This document shows positions 45,810 through 54,409 of a stretch of 64,000 bases of DNA, in pieces. Position 1 is the first letter of the stretch; the number at the start of each line of letters is the position of its first letter. The position numbers and the translations under genes are program-made. Source of the stretch: Alphaproteobacteria bacterium (GTDB lineage Bacteria > Myxococcota_A > UBA796 > GCA-2862545); contig JACKER010000016.1 in NCBI GenBank assembly GCA_020632925.1, forward strand, positions 124,001 through 188,000, given 5' to 3'. The notes under the pieces were generated by a model that worked only from the letters and a program-made list of their open reading frames with translations, was not told the origin of the DNA and made no database searches.

Positions 45810-46616
45810 GTGGCGGCGGAGACGCTGCTGGTCGGGGTGCTCAACGTCACGCCCGACTCGTTCTCGGACGGCGGCAGGTTCCTCGACCCGGATCGCGCCG
45901 TTGCCCACGGCCTGCGCCTCGCGGAGGAGGGCGCTGCGTGGATCGACGTGGGCGGGGAGAGCACCCGGCCCGGATCCGTGAGCGTCGGCGCCGACGAGCA
46001 GATCCGGCGGGTCGCGCCCGTGATCGAAGCCCTGGCCCGCAGGCTGCCGTCCGACGTCGTGATCTCGGTGGACACGGCGGATGCCGCGGTCGCGACAGCG
46101 GCGCTGGCGGCGGGTGCCCGCGCGGTGAACGACGTGGGCGGGCTGCGCGATCCGGGCGTCGCGCGCGCGGTCGCGGAGGCCTCCGCCGAGCTCGTGGTGA
46201 TGCACGCTCGCGGCACGCCCGCCACGATGCAGCGCGACACGACGTACGAGGATCTGGTCGGGGAGGTCGAGGCCTTCCTGCGCGACCGGATCGCGTGCGC
46301 GACGGCGCTGGGTGTCGATCGCCAGCGGATCGTCGTCGATCCCGGGCTGGGCTTCGGCAAGGCGATGGAGGACAACCCGCGCCTGGTGGCGGCCGTGCCC
46401 CGCTTCAAGGCGCTCGGTCACCGCGTCATGATCGGCGCCAGCCGCAAGGCCTTCGTGGGGCGCCTCACGGGCGTGGAGCGCGCGGAGGACCGGCTCCACG
46501 GCTCGGTCGGCGCCGCGCTCGCCGCCGCGGAGGCCGGCGCGGACCTCCTGCGCGTGCACGACGTGCTCGCCACCCGCCAGGCGCTCGTCGTGTACGCTGC
46601 CTGTCGGGGTGGGTGA
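45810..46616 (+). CDS. folP: Dihydropteroate synthase FolP
   Basis: FolP joins p-aminobenzoate to hydroxymethyl-dihydropterin in folate synthesis and is the sulfonamide target. The 268-residue TIM barrel has VLNVTPDSFSDGGRFLDP, DVGGESTRPGS, ISVDTADAAVATAAL, NDVGGLRDP, VVMHARGTPATMQRD, VVDPGLGFGKAMEDN and VMIGASRKAFVGRLTG. GTG at 45810 is three bases past the ftsH stop. It precedes the cdaA module. Confidence 0.96.
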   Translation: MAAETLLVGVLNVTPDSFSDGGRFLDPDRAVAHGLRLAEEGAAWIDVGGESTRPGSVSVGADEQIRRVAPVIEALARRLPSDVVISVDTADAAVATAALAAGARAVNDVGGLRDPGVARAVAEASAELVVMHARGTPATMQRDTTYEDLVGEVEAFLRDRIACATALGVDRQRIVVDPGLGFGKAMEDNPRLVAAVPRFKALGHRVMIGASRKAFVGRLTGVERAEDRLHGSVGAALAAAEAGADLLRVHDVLATRQALVVYAACRGG

Positions 46617-46622
46617 ACGGTG

Positions 46623-47441
46623 ATGCTCGAGTGGTGGGACGGCAGCCCGCTCGCCACGGCGACGTGGGTGGACTGGCTGGACATCGTCCTGCTGGCCATC
46701 GTCATCTACCGCGTGCTCGTGGTCATGCGGGGGACGCGCGCGGCCCAGAGCCTCATCGGCCTGGGCTTCGTCGGGATGCTCTATCTGCTGTCCGACCTGA
46801 TCGGGCTCGTCGCGGTGCACTGGGTGCTCGACAAGCTCGTGGTCTACCTCGTGCTGTTCCTGCTCATCCTGTTCCAGGACGACCTGCGCAAGGCCCTGGC
46901 GCGCGCTGGCGGGTTCCTGTTCGGCGGCAGCACCCGGGTGGCGGCTCGACCGTCCGACGCCAACGTGATGGAGGAGGTCATCAAGGCAGCCTTCTCCCTC
47001 GCGCACCGGAAGATCGGCGCCCTGATGGTGATCGAGCGGAGCGCGAGCCTCGAGGCGTACGTCGAGGGTGCCTACGCGCTGGACGCCGTGGTCTCCACGG
47101 AGCTGCTGCAGTCGGTGTTCCACCCGTCGAGCCCGCTGCACGACGGGGCGGTGGTGCTGGCGAAGGGTCGGATCCGGGCGGCCGGCGTCTTCCTGCCGAT
47201 CTCGCTTTCGCCGGACGTGGGGCGGTGGGGGACGCGGCACCGGGCGGCGATCGGTCTGTCCGAGGAGACCGACGGACTGTGTGTCGTGGTGTCGGAGGAG
47301 CGTGGCACGGTGGCGCTGGTGTCGCGCGGCCAGGTCACGCCGATCGCGGACGCGAACGACCTGCGTCAGCGGCTCGTGGAGAAGATGGGCGAGGAGGAGC
47401 CGGCCCCGGCGAACGAGGAGGTGACGGGTGCCCGCGCCTGA
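46623..47441 (+). CDS. cdaA: Diadenylate cyclase CdaA (c-di-AMP synthase)
   Basis: A 272-residue membrane cyclase that makes cyclic di-AMP from two ATP. Three N-terminal membrane helices (about 18-90, with IVLLAIVIYRVLVVMRGTRA) lead into a DAC domain. That domain has the two diagnostic motifs, DGA (SPLHDGAVVLAKGRIRAAG) and RHR (WGTRHRAAIGLSEETDG), plus GALMVIERSASLEAYVEGAY. The order cdaA, cdaR, glmM is the known c-di-AMP/peptidoglycan module. A GTG three bases upstream in the same frame is an alternative start. Confidence 0.94.
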   Translation: MLEWWDGSPLATATWVDWLDIVLLAIVIYRVLVVMRGTRAAQSLIGLGFVGMLYLLSDLIGLVAVHWVLDKLVVYLVLFLLILFQDDLRKALARAGGFLFGGSTRVAARPSDANVMEEVIKAAFSLAHRKIGALMVIERSASLEAYVEGAYALDAVVSTELLQSVFHPSSPLHDGAVVLAKGRIRAAGVFLPISLSPDVGRWGTRHRAAIGLSEETDGLCVVVSEERGTVALVSRGQVTPIADANDLRQRLVEKMGEEEPAPANEEVTGARA

Positions 47442-48399
47442 GCCTCGGATCGCGGAGCGGCCCTGGCTGCTGCGTGTGCTCGTCGCCAATCCCTGGCAGA
47501 AGGTGGTCTCGGTCTTCCTGGCCGCCGGCATCTGGCTCTACGTCCAGGGCGAGGAGGTGCAGGAGGTCCGCATCGCGGCGCAGATCGCGTGGAACCTCCC
47601 GGCCGACCTGCTCCCCGACGAGCCCCTCCCGACCTCCGCCTCCCTCACGGTCAGCGGACCCCGCTCGGCCATCCGCCGGGCCAGGAAGTCGTCGCTGCGC
47701 GTGGAGGTCGACCTGTCGGAGCAGGCCGCGGGCGAGCACGAGGTCGATCTGGCCTCTTCGGCCAACGTCGGTCTTCCGCCGCAGATCCAGCTCGTGGCGA
47801 TCGCGCCCTCCGCCGTTCGGCTCTCGCTGGACGAGGTGGCGACCAGCCGCGTGAAGATCGAGCCCACGACGGTGGGCGACCCCGCCGAGGGCTGGGAGGT
47901 GTCGACGCTCACCCTGGATCCGCGCGTGGTGGAGGTGAGGGGTGCGCGGACGGTGATCTCCGGGCTGCGCGACATCGTCACCCGACCCATCGACCTGTCG
48001 GGGCTGGCCGTGAGCACCACGCGCCCCGTGGAGCTCGACCTGCCGCGCGGGGTCACGCTGGCCTCGGACACGGTGGTGAGCGCGCGGATCGAGGTGACGT
48101 CGCGCGTCGAAGAGCGGCGATTCGAGGACGTTCCGGTCTACGTGTGGGGTGATCCGTCGTGGCGGGTCTCGCCGCCGCGGATCTCCGTCCTGCTCCAGGG
48201 TCCGGCCGTTGCTGTACGATCGATGGGCTCGGAGGAGGTGGCAGCCTTCGTGCACCTCCCCGACCCGCCGGAGCGCGATCGCTACGAGGCGTGGCTGGCG
48301 GAGGGAGCTGCGGTTCGGGTGCAGGTGATGCATCCGGGTCGCGATGGAGTCAAAGTGTTGTCCATCACGCCGCCTTCGATCGTCGCGGAGCGCCCTTGA
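47428..48399 (+). CDS. cdaR: YbbR-domain regulator CdaR
   Basis: A 323-residue membrane-anchored protein with one N-terminal helix (PWQKVVSVFLAAGIWLYVQGEE) and about three to four extracytoplasmic YbbR repeats. These are seen in LPTSASLTVSGPRSAIRRAR, VDLSEQAAGEHEVDL, VRLSLDEVATSRVKIEPTT and VEVRGARTVISGLRDIVTRPIDLSGL. YbbR/CdaR proteins bind the neighbouring diadenylate cyclase and modulate it. It overlaps cdaA by 14 bases and glmM by four (TTGA). Confidence 0.9.
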   Translation: MPAPEPRIAERPWLLRVLVANPWQKVVSVFLAAGIWLYVQGEEVQEVRIAAQIAWNLPADLLPDEPLPTSASLTVSGPRSAIRRARKSSLRVEVDLSEQAAGEHEVDLASSANVGLPPQIQLVAIAPSAVRLSLDEVATSRVKIEPTTVGDPAEGWEVSTLTLDPRVVEVRGARTVISGLRDIVTRPIDLSGLAVSTTRPVELDLPRGVTLASDTVVSARIEVTSRVEERRFEDVPVYVWGDPSWRVSPPRISVLLQGPAVAVRSMGSEEVAAFVHLPDPPERDRYEAWLAEGAAVRVQVMHPGRDGVKVLSITPPSIVAERP

Positions 48400-49706
48400 C
48401 CAGGACGAACATCGCCTTCGGCACGGACGGGATTCGGGGGGTCGCCGGGCGATGGCCGATCGACGAGGAGGGGGCCGTGCGCGTGGGCGCGGCGGCGGCG
48501 CGCTGGGGCGGGATCGGCCACGGGGTGGTGATCGGCCGTGACCCGCGGAGCTCCGGGTTCCGTCTGGCCGAGGCCGTCGCGAGCGGCGTGCGCGGATCGG
48601 GCGGGCGACCGGTGGACGCCGGGGTGGTGCCGACGGCCGCGGTCCAGGTCGCGCTCGCCGAGGGGCTCGGTCGCGTGGGCGTCATGATCACGGCGTCGCA
48701 CAACCCCGACGAGGACAACGGGTTCAAGCTGCTCGGCGTGGGAGGGCGCAAGCCCGACGACGAGACCTGCGGCACGTTGGCCGCGTGGATGAGCGAGGAG
48801 CCACGCTCTCGCGCCACGCCGCCGGGCGAGGAGCTGGTCGACGGCTCGGTGGCGAGGGTCTGGCTGGACGCCCTCGCGCAGCGGTGCCCCGACCTGTCCG
48901 TGCTGGCGGGCAGGCGCATCGCGATCGATCTGGGGAACGGGGCCGCGAGCCCTCACCGCGAGGCCCTCGAGCGCTGGCTGCCGTGCCAGATCCTGTGGCT
49001 GGGTGCGCGGGGGCGCGTCAACGACGGGTGTGGGACGGAGCACCTCGAGGCCCTGCGGGAGGCCGTGGTCTCGTCCGGCTGTGACGGCGGGTTCGCCCTG
49101 GATGGCGACGCGGACCGGTGCCGCCTGGTGGACCAGCACGGCGCCGAGGTCCCTGGAGATGCGATCACCTGGCTCCTCGCTCGCACCCTGGACGTGTCGC
49201 GCCTGGCCGTCACCGTGATGAGCAACGGCGCGCTCGAGGGCCTCCTGCCCGGCGTCGCCGTGGTCCGTACCCCGGTGGGGGACCGGCACCTGCGCGAGGT
49301 GATGGACCGCGACGGCATCGCGCTCGGCGCCGAGGAGTCCGGCCACGTGCTCTTCGGCGATCACCCGGGCGGCGACGGTGTCCTCACCGGGGTGCGGGCG
49401 CTGTGCTCGTCCTGGCGTCGCGCGCGAACGGTCTCCGAGGCCGTGTCGACGTTCGTGCCCTGGCCCCGGAGGACGGCCCGCGTGCGTGTGGCCGCTCGTC
49501 CGCCGCTCGACGAGCTGCACCTCCTGCAGGACGCGCGCCGCGTGGGGGAGGCCGCCCTCGGCCGCGCCGGTCGCGTCCACCTGCGGTACTCGGGAACCGA
49601 ACCCGTGCTCCGGATCCTGGTGGAGGGTCGCGACCGCCACGTCGTGGATCGGGTGCACGACGAGGTGGTGGCGGCGGCGAGGGCCGCTCTCCCAGGCGCG
49701 TCGTGA
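48396..49706 (+). CDS. glmM: Phosphoglucosamine mutase GlmM
   Basis: GlmM converts glucosamine-6-phosphate to glucosamine-1-phosphate for UDP-GlcNAc, the precursor of both peptidoglycan and lipid A. The 436-residue alpha-D-phosphohexomutase has IAFGTDGIRGVAGRWPI, the phosphoserine loop VGVMITASHNPDEDNGFKLL, the metal loop FALDGDADRCRLVD, the sugar-binding GAEESGHVLFGDHPGGDGVLT and the phosphate-binding RYSGTEPVLRILVEG. GlmM is also an inhibitor of CdaA in firmicutes. TTG overlaps the cdaR stop. Length is normal. Confidence 0.95.
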   Translation: MTRTNIAFGTDGIRGVAGRWPIDEEGAVRVGAAAARWGGIGHGVVIGRDPRSSGFRLAEAVASGVRGSGGRPVDAGVVPTAAVQVALAEGLGRVGVMITASHNPDEDNGFKLLGVGGRKPDDETCGTLAAWMSEEPRSRATPPGEELVDGSVARVWLDALAQRCPDLSVLAGRRIAIDLGNGAASPHREALERWLPCQILWLGARGRVNDGCGTEHLEALREAVVSSGCDGGFALDGDADRCRLVDQHGAEVPGDAITWLLARTLDVSRLAVTVMSNGALEGLLPGVAVVRTPVGDRHLREVMDRDGIALGAEESGHVLFGDHPGGDGVLTGVRALCSSWRRARTVSEAVSTFVPWPRRTARVRVAARPPLDELHLLQDARRVGEAALGRAGRVHLRYSGTEPVLRILVEGRDRHVVDRVHDEVVAAARAALPGAS

Positions 49707-51190
49707 GGTTCGTCTCCACGGCGGCCCAGTCGCGCGAGCTGGATCGTCGCGTGATCGAGGGTCTCCAGCTGCCGGGGATCGCGTTGATGGAGCTCGCTGC
49801 CCGCGGCGTGGCGGACGCGATCCTCGCCCACCACGCCGACGCTGCCCGACGGGGCACGGTCGTGGCGTGCGGTCCGGGGAACAACGGCGGCGACGGGTAC
49901 GCGGTCGCGCGTTGGCTCAAGGGCTGGGGCCTGCCGGTGAGCGTCGTCGCCCTCGGGCTGCCACGCGCCGGATCGGACGCCGAGCTCATGGCGGAGTGCG
50001 CCCGCGCGGCGGGGGTGGACGTGCTCGACGCGGTGGAGGGCGCGCCGGGGCTGTGGGTGGACGCGCTCTTCGGCACCGGGCTCGGGCGTGACCTGAACGC
50101 GGAGGCGCGGGCGCTCGTGCAGGCGATGCGTGGGTCGCCGGTCGTCGCCGTGGACCTGCCGAGCGGGCTGGACAGCGACACGGGGCACGTGTGGGGCGCG
50201 TGTCCCCAGGCGGCGACGACGGTGACCTTCGGACGGCCGAAGCTCGGCATGTTCTGTGGCGAGGGACCGGCGCGGTGCGGGCGGGTGGTGGTGGTCGACA
50301 TCGGGCTCGGTGCGGGGACCCCGCGCGACGGCCTGGCGACCGCGGAGATTCCCGACGCCGCCGACCTGGCGCCGCTGTGGCCGAGGCGGGGACCCTTGGA
50401 TCACAAGGGACGGTCGGGCCACCTGTTGATCGTCGCCGGGTCCGCGCCCATGGCGGGGGCGGCGGTGCTCGCCTGCCGGGGTGCGCTCGCCGCGGGGGCC
50501 GCGCTGGTCACGCTCGCTGCTCCGAGGGGCGCGTTCGGGCGCCTCGCCGGGCTCCCCCCGGAGGTGATGGTGCTCCCCTCGGGGGAGGGCGATCTCACCG
50601 AGGGCGTGCCGACCTTCGACCGCGCCACCGCGCTGCTGGTGGGGCCTGGACTCGCGGGTGGGGGGGCGCTCGCTCCGCAGCTCGCGTCGTCGCTGGCAGC
50701 GGTCTGGCACGCCGATCCCCGACCCGCGGTGTTCGACGCCGACGCGTTGCCCGCGACGGGCCCCACGCCCCATGCCGCGCGAAGGGTGCTCACCCCGCAC
50801 CCGGGCGAGGCGGCGAGGCTGCTGCAGGCGAGCACCCGGGAGGTCGCGGCCGACCGGTTCGATGCGGCCCGCGCGCTGTCCGACCGAGGGGTCACGCTGC
50901 TCAAGGGGCGCCCGACCATGGTGGCCTCCGCCGGCGGCCGTCCGAGCATCAACCCCACCGGGAACGAGGTCCTGGCGGTCGGGGGCTCGGGAGACGTGCT
51001 CGCGGGCGTGATCGGTGGGCTCCTGGCCCGCTCGGTGGACGCGCGGGACGCGGCGCGGCTGGGGGCCTGGGTCCACGGCGCAGCGGCCGACGCGCTCCGC
51101 GCTCGGAGGAGCCAGGGGTGGCGCGCCTCGGACGTGGCGGACGCCCTGCCGGATGCGATCGAGGCGCTGATCGCGGAGCCGGGCGCGTGA
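49703..51190 (+). CDS. nnr: Bifunctional NAD(P)HX epimerase / ADP-dependent NAD(P)HX dehydratase
   Basis: A 495-residue fused repair enzyme that restores hydrated, inactive NADH and NADPH. The N-terminal epimerase (YjeF_N, about 1-210) has GIALMELAARGVADAI, VACGPGNNGGDGYAVARWL and VAVDLPSGLDSDTG. The C-terminal ADP-dependent dehydratase (carbohydrate-kinase fold) has LDHKGRSGHLLIVAGSAPMAGA, VFDADALPATG, VLTPHPGEAARLL, VTLLKGRPTMVAS and NEVLAVGGSGDVLAGVIGGLLA. The same fusion occurs in many bacteria. GTG overlaps the glmM stop, and the stop overlaps tsaE. Confidence 0.95.
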   Translation: MRFVSTAAQSRELDRRVIEGLQLPGIALMELAARGVADAILAHHADAARRGTVVACGPGNNGGDGYAVARWLKGWGLPVSVVALGLPRAGSDAELMAECARAAGVDVLDAVEGAPGLWVDALFGTGLGRDLNAEARALVQAMRGSPVVAVDLPSGLDSDTGHVWGACPQAATTVTFGRPKLGMFCGEGPARCGRVVVVDIGLGAGTPRDGLATAEIPDAADLAPLWPRRGPLDHKGRSGHLLIVAGSAPMAGAAVLACRGALAAGAALVTLAAPRGAFGRLAGLPPEVMVLPSGEGDLTEGVPTFDRATALLVGPGLAGGGALAPQLASSLAAVWHADPRPAVFDADALPATGPTPHAARRVLTPHPGEAARLLQASTREVAADRFDAARALSDRGVTLLKGRPTMVASAGGRPSINPTGNEVLAVGGSGDVLAGVIGGLLARSVDARDAARLGAWVHGAAADALRARRSQGWRASDVADALPDAIEALIAEPGA

Positions 51191-51636
51191 CCGAGCGCGT
51201 GCTCGAGGACCCGGCGGCCACGCACGCCCTCGGCGTGCTGCTCGGTCGCTCGGCGTTCCCTGGCGCGGTGATCGCGCTGTGCGGCGACCTCGGCGCGGGG
51301 AAGACGGCGCTCGTGCGGGGCCTCGCGGAGGGACTCGGGTGTCCGGGCCCGGTCCAGAGTCCCTCCTACGTGCTCTCGATGCGCCACGAGGGGCGGATCC
51401 CGCTGGTCCACGCCGACGCCTGGCGCCTCGGATCCGCCGACGAGCTGGACGATCTGGAGCTCCTCGAGGAGGCGTCCGACGGTGTGCTCGCGCTCGAGTG
51501 GGCCGATCGCTTCGTCGACGCGCTGCCCGCCGACCACCTGCGCATCGAGCTGCGACCCGAGGGGGAGGGGAGGGTGGCTCGGATCGAGTCGACGGGTCCC
51601 CGCCATCGTCCGCTGGAGGTCGCCGCCGGTGGCTGA
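51187..51636 (+). CDS. tsaE: tRNA N6-threonylcarbamoyladenosine biosynthesis ATPase TsaE
   Basis: A 149-residue P-loop ATPase that with TsaB and TsaD makes the t6A modification of ANN-decoding tRNAs. Walker A ALCGDLGAGKTALVRGLAEGLG, VQSPSYVLSMRHEG, LVHADAWRLGSADELDDLEL and LALEWADR match the family. nnr followed by tsaE is a common gene order. GTG overlaps the nnr stop, and its end overlaps the next gene by eight bases. Confidence 0.94.
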   Translation: MTERVLEDPAATHALGVLLGRSAFPGAVIALCGDLGAGKTALVRGLAEGLGCPGPVQSPSYVLSMRHEGRIPLVHADAWRLGSADELDDLELLEEASDGVLALEWADRFVDALPADHLRIELRPEGEGRVARIESTGPRHRPLEVAAGG

Positions 51637-52372
51637 GCGCCTCGACTTCTCGCGCCGCCCGGACGCCCCGCGGTCCTCGCCTCGCGTGAACGCGCTCGCG
51701 CTCGTGCTCCTCGGGCTGGCCCTGCTCCTCGCGTGGACCCGGGCGTGGTGGAGTCCCGTCACGCCCCCCGGGCTGATGATCGAGGTGGCGGGCGATGTCG
51801 AGCGGCCTGGTATGTACCTGGTGGATCCGCCGACGGTCCGAGAGGCCCTGCGGGCGGCGGGTGCGCGCGACGCCGAGACGGCGGAGGACCGCGTCCTGGC
51901 GGAGGGGGATCGCCTGGAGTGGATCGGCGGTCGCGTACGCGTCTTGCCGCCCTCGGACCCGCTCCTCGTCGGCCTCCCCGTGGACATCAACACGGCGGGC
52001 GTCGACGCGCTCGATGCGATCCCGTCGGTCTCGCGCTCGCGGGCGGAAGCCATCGTCGCCGAGAGAACGCTCGGCGGACCGTTCGCGGGCGTCGACGATC
52101 TCCGGCGGGTGCCCGGGATCGGGTCCGACAGCGTGGACGAGCTCCGACCGTTCGTGGACGCCTCCCCGGCGCCCCCGGTGGATCTCGGCAGCGCCACCGC
52201 GGCGCAGCTCGAGCGACTGCCGGGGATCGGGCCGGTGCTGGCGGCGCGCATCGTCGTGGATCGCGAGGAGAACGGGCGGTGCGTCGCCCCGCGAGACCTC
52301 CTCCGGGTTCGCGGGATCACCGAGACCCTGCTGTCGGACATCGAGGGGAGGGTCACGTGTGGGGTGCCGTGA
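51629..52372 (+). CDS. Membrane-anchored ComEA-like protein with SLBB-like and two HhH regions
   Basis: A 247-residue protein with one N-terminal membrane helix (VNALALVLLGLALLLAWTRAWW). A soluble-ligand-binding-like domain follows (IEVAGDVERPGMYLVDPPTVREAL). Two ComEA-type helix-hairpin-helix segments come next: VDINTAGVDALDAIPSVSRSRAEAIV and VPGIGSDSVDELRPF, then LERLPGIGPVLAARIVVD and LLRVRGITETLL. ComEA binds DNA outside the inner membrane during uptake. A role in DNA uptake or surface DNA binding is likely, but no other competence gene is in the window. GGAGGT lies upstream of the GTG. Confidence 0.82.
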   Translation: MAERLDFSRRPDAPRSSPRVNALALVLLGLALLLAWTRAWWSPVTPPGLMIEVAGDVERPGMYLVDPPTVREALRAAGARDAETAEDRVLAEGDRLEWIGGRVRVLPPSDPLLVGLPVDINTAGVDALDAIPSVSRSRAEAIVAERTLGGPFAGVDDLRRVPGIGSDSVDELRPFVDASPAPPVDLGSATAAQLERLPGIGPVLAARIVVDREENGRCVAPRDLLRVRGITETLLSDIEGRVTCGVP

Positions 52373-53451
52373 CGCGGACGTACCTCGACCACGCGGCCAC
52401 GAGCCCGCTGCTCCCAGAGGTGGACGCTGCGATGGCGCCGTGGCGCGGGCGACCCGGGAACCCGTCGTCGGTGCACCAGGAGGGCCGTCGGGCCGCGGAC
52501 GCGCTCGAGGCGGCGAGGGCTGACGTGGCCCGGCTGCTGGGCCGTCCGGACGCGGGGATCGTCTTCTGCTCCGGCGCGACCGAGGCCAACCACACCGCCG
52601 TGCGCGGGCTCGTCGCCCAGGGACATCAGCGGATCGCGGCCGCGGGGATCGAGCACCCGAGCGTCCACGAGGCGCTGCGGATGGCGGGGGCGGAGGTCGT
52701 CGCGCTGCGGGTGGGGGCGGACGGCGTGATCCGAATCTCGGAGGTGGGCGCGACGGCGCTGGTCTGCATGGCGGTGAACCACGAGACCGGCGTGATCCAG
52801 CCCGTCGAGCAGGCGTTCGCGACCGGGTTGCCGGTGCACGTCGACGCGACCGCGGCCGCCGGACGCATCCCCCTCGCACTCGCCGAGGCCACCTCGGTGG
52901 CGCTGACGGCGCACAAGCTCGGCGGCCCCGTGGGCATCGGGGCGCTCAGCCTGCGCGATGGTGGCGCGTTCCCGGCGCTCGTCGGTGGCGCCCAGGAGCG
53001 CGGCCGCCGTGGCGGCACCACCGACGTGATCGGCGCGATCGGGTTCGCCGCCGCCTGCGCCCTCGCGCTCCGGCGCGTGGAGGAGCTGGGTGCGGAGCGC
53101 GCTCGCCTCGACGAGCACCTCCGGCGGGGCCTGCGCGCGCTCGGCGCCGAGCCGGTGGGTGCGTGGGAGCGCACCGCGCCCGGGACCACCTGTGCGACGT
53201 TCCCGGGGCTCCTGGGCGAGACCGTCGTGCAGGCGATGGACCTGGCGGGCTTCGCCATCTCCTCGGGTGCCGCGTGCGCGAGCGGGAGCGTGGGGCCTTC
53301 GCCCGTGCTCGCCGCGATGGGGCATCCCGAGCCCCGCGCCGGCGTCCGGGTGTCGCTCGGGCCGTCCACGACCGTCGGTGAGGTCGACGCCTTCCTCGCG
53401 GCCCTGGGCGCGTTCCTCGCCCGCGCACGACCCGACGCCTACTCCTCCTGA
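52369..53451 (+). CDS. Cysteine desulfurase (NifS/IscS family)
   Basis: A 360-residue PLP enzyme that transfers sulfur from cysteine for Fe-S clusters or thiolated tRNA. It begins TRTYLDHAATSPLLPEV and contains NPSSVHQEGRRAADALEAAR, VFCSGATEANHTAVRGL, EHPSVHEAL, MAVNHETGVIQPV, HVDATAAAGRIPL, the PLP lysine in LTAHKLGGPVGIGAL, RRGGTTDVIGAIGFAAA and the sulfur-carrying Cys in AISSGAACASGS. It is somewhat shorter than IscS (404 aa), and no IscU or IscA is adjacent. GTG overlaps the ComEA-like stop. The 3' end overlaps the convergent kinase gene by 13 bases. Confidence 0.9.
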   Translation: MTRTYLDHAATSPLLPEVDAAMAPWRGRPGNPSSVHQEGRRAADALEAARADVARLLGRPDAGIVFCSGATEANHTAVRGLVAQGHQRIAAAGIEHPSVHEALRMAGAEVVALRVGADGVIRISEVGATALVCMAVNHETGVIQPVEQAFATGLPVHVDATAAAGRIPLALAEATSVALTAHKLGGPVGIGALSLRDGGAFPALVGGAQERGRRGGTTDVIGAIGFAAACALALRRVEELGAERARLDEHLRRGLRALGAEPVGAWERTAPGTTCATFPGLLGETVVQAMDLAGFAISSGAACASGSVGPSPVLAAMGHPEPRAGVRVSLGPSTTVGEVDAFLAALGAFLARARPDAYSS

Positions 53452-54365
53452 GTGTGCGGCGCGACGATCGTGTCCGATCCGTCCATGGCGAACTCGTCCA
53501 TCGCGGTCTCGACCTCGAAGTCGGGATCGATCTCCCCGAGGACGCGCGCGACGGCAGCGCCCATCTCGCGAGCGGTCCGGTACCGGTCGGCGGGGCGCGG
53601 CATGGTCGACTTCCGCACGATCTCGCGGAGCGGCTCGGGGACCCGCTCGTGGACCGACGGATCCTGGTGCGCCACCGCCAGATCGAACGGACGGCGCCCG
53701 GTCACGAGGATGTAGAGCGTGGCGCCGACGCCGTAGACGTCGGACTCGGGGCCCGCGTTCCTCGGATCGACGCGCTGCTCGGGCGACATGTACGCCAGGG
53801 TGCCGAGCGTGTCGCCCGTACCCGTGATCCGGCTGCCGCTGGGAGCGGCCACCAGCCGGGCGATCCCGAAGTCCGTGAGCTTGACGCGGGGCGAGGCCGC
53901 CTCGGGCGACCACGGGGCGTCGAGGAGCATGTTGTGCGGCTTCACGTCGCGATGCACCACGCCCGCGATGTGCGCGTACTCGAGGCCCTTGAGGACGTCG
54001 AGCACGAAGCCGAGCGCCTCGTGGGGCCGCCGAGCGCCGTGGCGCCGCACGAGATCGGCGACGCTGCCGCCCGCGGCCAGCTCCATCGCGAAGTAGTACT
54101 GGCCCTCCTCCTCGCCAACGTCGCGCACGCGGATCACGTTCACGTGGTCCAGGGCCGCCATGGTCCGCGCTTCGTGCATGAATCTCGAGCGTGTCTTGTC
54201 GCTCTGCGACGCGTGCGGAAGCAGCAGCTTGATGGCGCAAGCATCGTTGTTCCACCGGTCCAACGCCCGGTAGACGACGGCCATGCCGCCGCTGCCCAGG
54301 GGTTCTCCGAGGGTGTAGCGCTGCCGACCGAGGGTGGACGGGAGGGGACGCGGGCCGTTGCTCAT
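53439..54365 (-). CDS. Hanks-type Ser/Thr protein kinase, soluble
   Basis: A 308-residue kinase consisting of little more than a catalytic domain. Glycine loop LGEPLGSGGMAVVYRALD, VAIK-equivalent CAIKLLLPHA, FMHEARTMAALDHVNVIRV, catalytic loop GVVHRDVKPHNMLLDAP, metal-binding KLTDFGIARLV, GTLAYMSPEQR and DVYGVGATLYILVTGRRPFD are all intact, so it should be active. No membrane segment follows; the tail is acidic (FEVETAMDEFAMDG). It is transcribed divergently from the next kinase across 44 bases, suggesting shared control. Confidence 0.93.
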   Translation of the reverse strand: MSNGPRPLPSTLGRQRYTLGEPLGSGGMAVVYRALDRWNNDACAIKLLLPHASQSDKTRSRFMHEARTMAALDHVNVIRVRDVGEEEGQYYFAMELAAGGSVADLVRRHGARRPHEALGFVLDVLKGLEYAHIAGVVHRDVKPHNMLLDAPWSPEAASPRVKLTDFGIARLVAAPSGSRITGTGDTLGTLAYMSPEQRVDPRNAGPESDVYGVGATLYILVTGRRPFDLAVAHQDPSVHERVPEPLREIVRKSTMPRPADRYRTAREMGAAVARVLGEIDPDFEVETAMDEFAMDGSDTIVAPHTQEE

Positions 54366-54409
54366 GACCCACAGGATACAATGCGGCGCGCGAGGGAGCC
54401 TGCTCGAGC

